DNA from: an uncultured Leptolyngbya sp. | Lineage (GTDB): Bacteria; Cyanobacteriota; Cyanobacteriia; Phormidesmidales; Phormidesmidaceae | Direction of reading: 5' to 3' | Assembly (NCBI GenBank): GCA_937899365.1 | Contig: CALBPH010000762.1 | Span: 1-12,497 of the forward strand | DNA: 12,497 nt | Shown here: positions 5,787 through 11,273 of the stretch, one piece after another | How the letters are laid out: each line of letters opens with the position of its first letter | Position numbering within the stretch: the first letter of the stretch is position 1 | Translations under genes and position numbers: made by a program | Notes under the pieces: model-generated | Told to the model about the DNA's origin: nothing | Databases searched by the model: none | The model's input: only the letters and a program-made list of their open reading frames with translations

Positions 5787-7076
5787 ATGGCTAATTCTTT
5801 ACTCACCGACGCCAGTCGCCGGTTAGATCGTGCGCTCAAATATGTTATCATTTCTGAGGATGCGGCGGAGCGCCTAAAGGCCCCTAAGGCTAGCTTAAAA
5901 GTGTCTATTCCTGTGCGAATGGATGATGGTTCTTTGCGGGTGTTTGAAGGGTACCGGGTTCATTTTGACGATACGCGGGGGCCAACAAAGGGAGGAATTC
6001 GATTTCATCCCCAGGTGAGCTTGGATGAGGTGCAGTCCCTGGCGTTTTGGATGACGTTCAAATGTGCGGCCTTGAACCTACCCTTTGGCGGCGCCAAGGG
6101 AGGGATAACGCTCAACCCCAAAGAACTGTCAAAGGCTGAGTTAGAACGGCTAAGCCGGGGTTATGTTGATGCGATCGCAAACTTCATTGGCCCTGACATC
6201 GACATTCCTGCCCCTGACGTCTACACCAATCCCATGATCATGGGCTGGATGATGGACCAGTACAGCATCATTCGCCAGCAGCGCAGTCCGGCAGTAATTA
6301 CGGGGAAACCGGTAGCCCTTGGAGGAAGTCTGGGGCGCGCTACAGCCACGGGTACCGGAGCGTTTTACGTGCTCGAGGCGATGATGGCGCAGCTGTCAGA
6401 CCAGCCAGGTAACGCTGGAAAAACCGTTGCCGTTCAGGGCTTTGGCAATGCCGGTAGCATTGTCGCTCGCCACCTATTTGAGGCCGGGTACACCATCGTG
6501 GCCGTGAGTGATTCCCGTGGGGGAATTTACACACCCCTCTGACTAGACATTCCCAGCATTCAGAAATTTAAGGCGGATACTCGCGCCGTACAAGCCGTTT
6601 ACTGTGATGACAGCGTCTGCAGTTTGGTTGAACACGACGTGATTACCAACGAAGAACTGCTCAGTTTGGATGTGGATATTCTGATTCCAGCGGCCTTGGA
6701 AAACCAAATCACGGCAGCCAACGCCTCAGATATTCAGGCTCGCTATATCTTTGAAGTGGCCAATGGCCCCATTAGCGCTGATGCCGACGATATTTTAGAT
6801 GCCAAAGGAATCACCGTTTTTCCCGATATTTTGGTCAATGCGGGTGGAGTGACCGTGAGCTATTTTGAATGGGTCCAAAACCGCAGCGGTCTTTATTGGT
6901 CCACCGACGAGGTTAATCAGCGTCTGCAACAGCAGATGGTTAACGCCGCTGAAATCATCTGGCACCTTGCCCAAACCCATAAAACCTCAGTACGGACGGC
7001 GGCCTATGTCCATGCGCTAACCAGTCTGGGGGCAGCCATGGATGCGCGCGGGACACGGGCAGACTATGTAGGGTAG
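5787..7076 (+). pseudogene. gdhA: Glu/Leu-type glutamate dehydrogenase interrupted by one in-frame TGA
   Basis: NAD(P)-dependent glutamate dehydrogenase interconverts 2-oxoglutarate plus ammonium and glutamate in the cytoplasm. The frame runs for 429 codons to a TAG stop, like Synechocystis GdhA (Slr0710, about 428 residues as I recall it). The substrate domain has GYRVHFDDTRGPTKGG (56-70), PFGGAKGG with catalytic Lys104, and APDVYTN with Asp144. The NAD(P) domain has GFGNAG (218-223) and, after the break, EVANGPI and PDILVNAGGVTVSYFEW. The only lesion is TGA at codon 252 (6540-6542), where relatives have Gly in a GIY-xx-GLDIP-like segment; GGA to TGA is one base change. There is no frameshift and no decay downstream. 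Translation stopping there gives 251 residues lacking half of the nucleotide domain, probably inactive. It is a fresh pseudogene, a sequencing error, or a readthrough case. ATG 5787 matches the family start; ATG 5778 is the alternative. Confidence 0.9.
6540..6542 (+). other. In-frame TGA inside gdhA
   Basis: The reading is ...ATT TAC ACA CCC CTC TGA CTA GAC ATT CCC.... The family has glycine at the TGA position, and both flanks keep the frame and family sequence. TGA followed by CTAG is a weak-termination context in several studied systems, and CTC-TGA-C resembles the CUU-UGA-C of the prfB frameshift site. Here, however, no frameshift is needed. Confidence 0.9.
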
Positions 7077-7091
7077 CCGGACACTTTGCCA

Positions 7092-7125
7092 AATGTAGGG
7101 TCGTTCAATGGAACGACCCTACATT
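7092..7125. repeat. Perfect 15-bp hairpin (palindromic repeat element) after gdhA
   Basis: Arms 7092-7106 and 7111-7125 are perfect inverted copies around the loop AATG, with core GTAGGGTCGTTC. After an A/C mismatch two further pairs (CC/GG) extend the stem. It starts 15 bases after the gdhA stop. No T-run follows on the plus strand, so it is not a textbook terminator, though it may stabilise the 3' end of the gdhA transcript or block readthrough into lepB. Its GTAGGG...CCCTAC form resembles the dispersed short palindromes common in cyanobacterial genomes (from general knowledge, not searched). The loop holds the ATG (7108) of a longer lepB frame. Confidence 0.85.
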
Positions 7126-7170
7126 CGGAATAAAGAAGGGGTAAGATTACTAGGCACATTAGCTGGGTCT

Positions 7171-7743
7171 ATGATGACGGCTGAAAAATCTGCTGGTGAG
7201 AAGACGTCGGGGCTGTCGATCAGACATTTGGTTAGGTCCAATGTCAAATTGGTGGTCATCGCTGTGGCCCTTGCCGTCGTTATTCGGCTATTTGTGGCAG
7301 AGCCGCGATTTATCCCTTCTAATTCAATGGACCCGACGCTGCACATTGGCGATCGGCTACTGATTGAAAAACTCTCCTATCGGTTTCACCCGCCCCACCG
7401 GGGCGACATCGTGGTGTTTGAACCACCACCGCAGCTCCAGGCCATTGGCTACCGACCTGAGCAGGCCTTTATCAAGCGCATCATCGGGCTACCGGGCGAT
7501 ACCCTGGCGGTACATCAAGGTCAGGTTTATAGAAACAGCCAACCCCTCACAGAAACTTATATTTTGGCTTCCCCGAACTACGAAATGAATCCGGTAACAG
7601 TACCCAAGGAGGCGTTATTTGTAATGGGGGACAATCGTAACGACAGCAATGACAGTCACATTTGGGGATTTTTACCCGTGGAAAATGTGATTGGCCATGC
7701 GGCGGTACGGTTTTGGCCTCCGAATAACCTAGGAACGGTCTAG
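7171..7743 (+). CDS. lepB: Signal peptidase I
   Basis: This membrane serine protease removes signal peptides from exported proteins at the plasma or thylakoid membrane. It has 190 residues from ATG 7171. There is one N-terminal membrane segment (about 25-43), then box B SNSMDPTL with catalytic Ser52, GDRLLIEKLSYRF (60-72), RGDIVVF (77-83), box D FIKRIIGLPGDTL with general base Lys102, and box E VMGDNRNDSNDSHIWGFLP (151-169). All catalytic elements are present. An in-frame ATG at 7108 would add 21 residues, but it lies in the loop of the 15-bp hairpin and the extra residues translate that palindrome, so I reject it. ATG 7174 is equally possible. It stands 94 bases after gdhA; the hairpin lies between them. 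Confidence 0.94.
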   Translation: MMTAEKSAGEKTSGLSIRHLVRSNVKLVVIAVALAVVIRLFVAEPRFIPSNSMDPTLHIGDRLLIEKLSYRFHPPHRGDIVVFEPPPQLQAIGYRPEQAFIKRIIGLPGDTLAVHQGQVYRNSQPLTETYILASPNYEMNPVTVPKEALFVMGDNRNDSNDSHIWGFLPVENVIGHAAVRFWPPNNLGTV

Positions 7744-7832
7744 GCGCTTAAGGATTTATCTTTAACGGCGGAATACCGAACCTCTTTCCCTTGAAAGCTT
7801 TGCTAGGCTAATCAAGAGGATGTTTTGACTTT

Positions 7833-7840
7833 GCGATCGC
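7833..7840. repeat. HIP1 octamer in an intergenic region
   Basis: This copy of GCGATCGC lies between lepB and the dnaJ-like gene, just before its ribosome site. The other seven copies (558, 5522, 6171, 9717, 10728, 11667, 12300) are inside genes. Such abundance is a hallmark of many cyanobacterial genomes. The remaining bases of this 113-base gap show no clear promoter. Confidence 0.9.
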
Positions 7841-7843
7841 AAC

Positions 7844-7849
7844 GAGGAG
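7844..7849 (+). promoter_or_regulatory. Ribosome binding site that decides the dnaJ-like start
   Basis: GAGGAG lies 7 bases before ATG 7857. It is only 1 base before the in-frame TTG 7851, which excludes the TTG as the start. Confidence 0.8.
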
Positions 7850-7856
7850 CTTGGCT

Positions 7857-8834
7857 ATGGCAGCAACTGACTTCAAAGATTATTACCAAATTCTCGGGGT
7901 CAGTAAATCCGCTGGTACAGACGACATTAAACGTGCATTTCGTAAGCTCGCGCGTAAATATCACCCGGACGTTAACCCCGGTGACCAGGTAGCCGAAGCC
8001 AAGTTCAAAGAAATCAACGAAGCCAACGAAATTTTATCGGACCCAGACAAGCGGCGTAAATATGACCAGTTTGGCCGCTACTGGCAGCAAGGGGGCCAGA
8101 CCAGACCCGGGGCAGCGCCTGGTGACTTTGGTGGGTTTGACTTTCGCAACTTCGGCAGCTTTACTGAGCTGCTCAATGAGCTGTTGGGCGGTTTGGGTGG
8201 GGGCTTTCCCGGCGGCGCCCGCACCAGCTACCGACAGCCAGCCAGCTCTCCAGGGTTTGGCTTTGATGCTACGGGCGGCGGCGGCAACAGCGCCCAGTTT
8301 GACCAAGAAGCCAGTATTACCCTGGCCATGGCCGATGCCTTTAACGGTACCCAGAAGAAATTTCGCATCGGTAGCGATGCGCTGACGGTCAAAATTCCGG
8401 CAGGGGTGAAACCGGGCAGCAAAATTCGCCTGCGGGGCAAGGGGCAAATGAACCCCTACAGCCAACAGCGGGGAGACATTTATCTGACGGTAGATATCCA
8501 AAACCACCCATTTTTCCAATTTGATGGCGATGGCAACCTGGTGTGTGAGGTGCCCATTTCCCCAGACGAGGCCGTGCTAGGGGCCAAGGTTGAGGTGCCT
8601 ACACCCGACGGTAGCGTCACCGTGAACATTCCAGCGGGTATTCGCTCGGGACAGACCCTGCGGCTGCGGGGCAAGGGCTGGCCCAAGCCCAAAGGGAGCC
8701 GCACCGATCAGCTGGTTAGGGTGATGATTAAGGCACCCAAAACCGTTACCGACAAGGAACGCACCCTATACGAGCAGCTCCATGAGCTGCGTAGCTATGA
8801 CCCCCGCCAGGCTCTCCAGAACGTACGACTGTAG
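7857..8834 (+). CDS. Type B DnaJ co-chaperone (CbpA-like, no zinc finger)
   Basis: The protein has 325 residues. The J domain (about 7-73) has DYYQILGVS, HPD at 36-38 and the helix IV end KRRKYDQFG; it stimulates the ATPase of DnaK/Hsp70 and delivers substrates. A Gly/Phe-rich region (about 79-140: GGFDFRNFG, GGLGGGFPGG) follows. Two beta-sandwich substrate-binding domains come next (about 149-295), with VKIPAGVKPGSKIRLRGKG and VNIPAGIRSGQTLRLRGKG as their repeated signature. No CxxCxGxG zinc-binding motifs are present and only one Cys occurs, so this is a class II (CbpA/DnaJ-B) protein. The start at 7857 is set by GAGGAG. It converges on the mlaD gene with only six bases between the stop codons. 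No CIRCE element is visible upstream. Confidence 0.95.
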   Translation: MAATDFKDYYQILGVSKSAGTDDIKRAFRKLARKYHPDVNPGDQVAEAKFKEINEANEILSDPDKRRKYDQFGRYWQQGGQTRPGAAPGDFGGFDFRNFGSFTELLNELLGGLGGGFPGGARTSYRQPASSPGFGFDATGGGGNSAQFDQEASITLAMADAFNGTQKKFRIGSDALTVKIPAGVKPGSKIRLRGKGQMNPYSQQRGDIYLTVDIQNHPFFQFDGDGNLVCEVPISPDEAVLGAKVEVPTPDGSVTVNIPAGIRSGQTLRLRGKGWPKPKGSRTDQLVRVMIKAPKTVTDKERTLYEQLHELRSYDPRQALQNVRL

Positions 8835-8840
8835 TCTGGC

Positions 8841-10142
8841 CTATTGCTCCGTTGGGTCGGCATTGGCCAAGTCTGTCACATAGCGCTCGCCATTGTACCG
8901 GAGGGCCGGTTGTTCAGCGTCAGATAGCTCACTGTGAACGGCTGGTTCACCGGCCGCCAGCATCGTCTCTAACTCCTCAACGATTTTGATCTGTTCATTG
9001 AGCTGTTCGGCCACGTCGGTTTGGTTCTCTAACTCCCCCGTTGATGACACCAAATCGGACAGACCGTTCAGTAGCTCGCGCACGCTACCCCGCAAAGCCG
9101 GATCTCCCGTTAAGGTATCCACATCCGCCATAATTTTTTGAGCACTTTGGAACACATCGCGGGCCGACTCGATGGTCTGCTGCAATAGAACCAGATTTTC
9201 GCTGGTATTAAGGCTGGCGGAGATGTCGCGCAGATCTTGGGATGCGACAGCGGCGTTGGTTGCCAGCAGCTCAATATTATTCACCAAAGTGCCATCTTGA
9301 ATGACGGGAGATAGGGTATCTAGGGCCGACCGTAGCTGACCGGTGCTGGCACTGATATTGTCGAGGGTAATGGCCAGGTCGTCCTGGTTGGTGGCCAAAA
9401 TTGCATTCACTTGGACCAACGTGGCGTCTAGCTGCTCAGAGGTCTGGATGGTGCTTGCTTCTAGCTGCTCCGCTGCCCCTGACACAGCAATGAGAGTTTG
9501 TTGGGTGGAGGCCGATAGGGGCTTAATTTCCTCCCGTAAGCCGCCGGCTGCCAGGGTAACCTCTTTGGTTAAGCCCACCACGTTGTTAGAAATTAGGCGA
9601 GTATTCTCCAAGATTTCCTTTACCCCTGACAAAATTTCAGGATCGGCCAGGGTTTCGGAAATTTTCTCTGAGGATTCTAGAAGATCTTCGTAATTGACCC
9701 CGACAATGCCGTCAAGGCGATCGCCGTTGCATAGGATCAGACTGCTATCACAGTCATTCGCCACCGGACCTGGGATGGCATCGCTAACGCTAGCTGACTC
9801 CGGCGGTTGAATCGCCACGGTGGTTTCACCAATGAGGCCGGACTGACTCGTTTTGATGACAGACTGGGCGGGAATGCGTAAGTCCCCTTTATTGACTTCG
9901 ATTTCCATCGTCACCGTATTAGAGCCGGGTAAAATCCGCAGGATTTGCCCCACCGGGACCCCACGGTAGCTCACAGCAGAGCCTTCTTGGATGCCCGCCG
10001 CACTTTCAAAATCTACTAAAAATCGGTAGCTGCGCTGCCCGTAGCTAATACCTCGCAACCACATCACCAATCCTCCAAACAGGACCACACCTGCCAAGAT
10101 CAGTAGCCCCACAGAGCCTTCACGAATGGTTCTTGCACGCAT
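8841..10142 (-). CDS. mlaD: MCE-domain lipid-transport protein (MlaD/TGD2/Ycf22-like)
   Basis: This is the membrane-anchored substrate-binding subunit of an Mla/TGD-type ABC system that moves lipids between membranes. In plants the equivalent is TGD2 at the chloroplast envelope. It has 433 residues. A short cytoplasmic start is followed by one membrane segment (about 10-30, GSVGLLILAGVVLFGGLVMW). The MCE domain (about 38-113) has FLVDFESAAGIQEGSAVSYRGVPVGQI and, towards its end, SGLIGETTVAI. A long helical region (about 150-400) rich in Leu, Ser, Thr and Ala would form coiled coils or a periplasmic needle or tunnel. The last 30 residues are acidic and polar. AGGA lies six bases before ATG 10142. 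A promoter-like TTGATA-N18-TATAAT sits in the 210-base gap before it, so it need not depend on mlaF transcription. Confidence 0.92.
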   Translation of the reverse strand: MRARTIREGSVGLLILAGVVLFGGLVMWLRGISYGQRSYRFLVDFESAAGIQEGSAVSYRGVPVGQILRILPGSNTVTMEIEVNKGDLRIPAQSVIKTSQSGLIGETTVAIQPPESASVSDAIPGPVANDCDSSLILCNGDRLDGIVGVNYEDLLESSEKISETLADPEILSGVKEILENTRLISNNVVGLTKEVTLAAGGLREEIKPLSASTQQTLIAVSGAAEQLEASTIQTSEQLDATLVQVNAILATNQDDLAITLDNISASTGQLRSALDTLSPVIQDGTLVNNIELLATNAAVASQDLRDISASLNTSENLVLLQQTIESARDVFQSAQKIMADVDTLTGDPALRGSVRELLNGLSDLVSSTGELENQTDVAEQLNEQIKIVEELETMLAAGEPAVHSELSDAEQPALRYNGERYVTDLANADPTEQ

Positions 10143-10199
10143 TGGGTTTCCTATGGATTAACGGTAGATGGTACAGCCAGTCGAGATGCCCTGGGAGAA

Positions 10200-10229
10200 A
10201 TTATACGGGGGGATTACCAACAGTATCAA
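10200..10229 (-). promoter_or_regulatory. Sigma-70-type promoter of mlaD
   Basis: On the minus strand, the -35 TTGATA (10229-10224) and the perfect -10 TATAAT (10205-10200) are separated by 18 bases. A transcript starting near 10193 would have a leader of about 50 bases to ATG 10142. This is the best promoter match in the window, with five of six -35 and six of six -10 positions. Confidence 0.65.
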
Positions 10230-10352
10230 TTGATATCACAAACGACGGCTATATTTGCCACTTGTAAGTCAGATCAGCGGCTGTCATATAAGGCTTTCAG
10301 GAATACCCCATGGTCCCAATTAACCCGACGGGTGCAATCGGTCCAGTTCAAA

Positions 10353-11180
10353 TCAGTGGGTCACTCGAATGGGACCGTCGGTAGCTGCGCTAAAAAATTG
10401 CCGAACATAGGGATTGGGGGTGTGATCAATGTCCTCCACCGGCCCCATCCATTGCACATTTCCCTGGTGCAGCATGACCACTCGGTCAGCGGTGCGGCGA
10501 ATGGTGCTGTCCTGGTGGGTGACGATCAAATAGGTGCTGCAGCCGCGATTGCCATGGATATTGCGAATTAGATCTTCGATCACGGTGGAGGCAATGGGAT
10601 CTAATCCGGCCGTCGGTTCGTCATAGAGGAGGACGGTGGGTTTGTCTTGGGCTTCCCGGGGATTGGTGATGACGGCGCGGGCAAAACTGACCCGTTTGCG
10701 CATCCCGCCAGACAGTTCGGCGGGGTAGCGATCGCAAATGTTGGGCAGCCCCACCATTTCTAGCGCTTGCCTGGTCAACTGACCAATCTCGCCGGATGAC
10801 AGATCAGAATTTTGATAGAGGGAAAAGCCTACATTTTCCTGCACCGTTAACGAATCAAACAGGGCCGCCTGCTGAAACACCATGCCAATATTGACCGGAT
10901 CCTGGGCATCTTCAATCAAACCGTGGCGCTGTTCACCAGCGATAAAGATATCACCCTGGTCAGCGGCCAGCAGCCCCGCAATAATTCGCAAAATAGTAGA
11001 TTTACCCGTACCCGACGGTCCAATCAAGGCGACGGCTTCGCCCGGTGTGACCCTCAGATCAACATTGTCGAGCACCTGGTTACTGCCAAATCGCTTGGAG
11101 ATACCCTTAAGTTCAACAATGGGGATATCACCATCACAGGGAGATTCGGGAACAATCGCGTTTGTTTCTGGGACAGACAT
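10353..11180 (-). CDS. mlaF: ABC transporter ATPase for lipid transport (MlaF/TGD3-like)
   Basis: This cytoplasmic ATPase subunit should power the lipid exporter/importer whose MCE subunit is encoded next. It has 275 residues. Walker A GPSGTGKS is at 54-61 with Lys60, the Q-loop Gln is about 103 (VFQQAALFDSLTVQENV, an MlaF-like stretch), the signature LSGGM is at 156-160 followed by RKRVSFARA, Walker B VLLYDE is at 183-188 and the H-loop His is at 222. RKRVSFARAV and LYDEPTAGLDPI are typical of the Mla/TGD3/Ttg2A branch. It has no transmembrane part. It lies 210 bases upstream of mlaD on the same strand and diverges from yvcK. The partner permease MlaE/TGD1 is absent here and presumably lies elsewhere, as in other cyanobacteria where these genes are scattered. 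ATG 11180 has no strong ribosome site. Confidence 0.93.
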   Translation of the reverse strand: MSVPETNAIVPESPCDGDIPIVELKGISKRFGSNQVLDNVDLRVTPGEAVALIGPSGTGKSTILRIIAGLLAADQGDIFIAGEQRHGLIEDAQDPVNIGMVFQQAALFDSLTVQENVGFSLYQNSDLSSGEIGQLTRQALEMVGLPNICDRYPAELSGGMRKRVSFARAVITNPREAQDKPTVLLYDEPTAGLDPIASTVIEDLIRNIHGNRGCSTYLIVTHQDSTIRRTADRVVMLHQGNVQWMGPVEDIDHTPNPYVRQFFSAATDGPIRVTH

Positions 11181-11210
11181 GGCGGTAGGCGGTTGCTATA
11201 ACTCGCTAAC

Positions 11211-11249
11211 AAGCTGGGGACAGCTTATGACAAGATAACCCATGGTTAT
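11211..11249. repeat. Two adjacent dyads in the mlaF/yvcK divergent gap
   Basis: AAGCTG-GGGA-CAGCTT (11211-11226) and ATAACC-CAT-GGTTAT (11235-11249) are perfect 6-bp inverted repeats eight bases apart. They lie within the 93-base gap between two divergently transcribed genes. Both promoters must lie in or near this gap, so these could be operators. No regulator is identifiable, and each alone could be chance. Confidence 0.45.
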
Positions 11250-11273
11250 GAAAAGGGCGTGAGAGATAAGCCT

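Noticed and set aside
6540..6542. TGA read as selenocysteine
   Set aside because: The family has glycine, not cysteine, at this position, and I see no strong stem-loop directly downstream that could serve as a bacterial SECIS.
6540..6542. Genome-wide recoding of TGA (for example to glycine as in SR1/Gracilibacteria)
   Set aside because: The TM2 gene (4603-4605) and mlaF (10353-10355) end at TGA where their families end, and glycine and tryptophan use normal codons everywhere. The organism is clearly cyanobacterial.
6624..7076. Second half of gdhA as a separate gene starting at TTG 6624
   Set aside because: It is the in-phase continuation of the same enzyme and lacks a ribosome site. A start there would omit part of the nucleotide-binding domain.
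7744..7856. CIRCE heat-shock operator upstream of the dnaJ-like gene
   Set aside because: No TTAGCACTC-N9-GAGTGCTAA or close variant is present in the gap.
8034..8519. 161-residue minus-strand frame inside the dnaJ-like gene
   Set aside because: It is a shadow of a strongly recognised DnaJ gene. Long antisense frames are common opposite Gly-rich coding sequence.
9343..9693. Plus-strand frame opposite mlaD
   Set aside because: It is a shadow of the coiled-coil region of mlaD, with no family features.
10230..10571. 113-residue plus-strand frame spanning the mlaF 3' end and the gap
   Set aside because: Most of it is antisense to mlaF, it overlaps the mlaD promoter, and it shows no family features.
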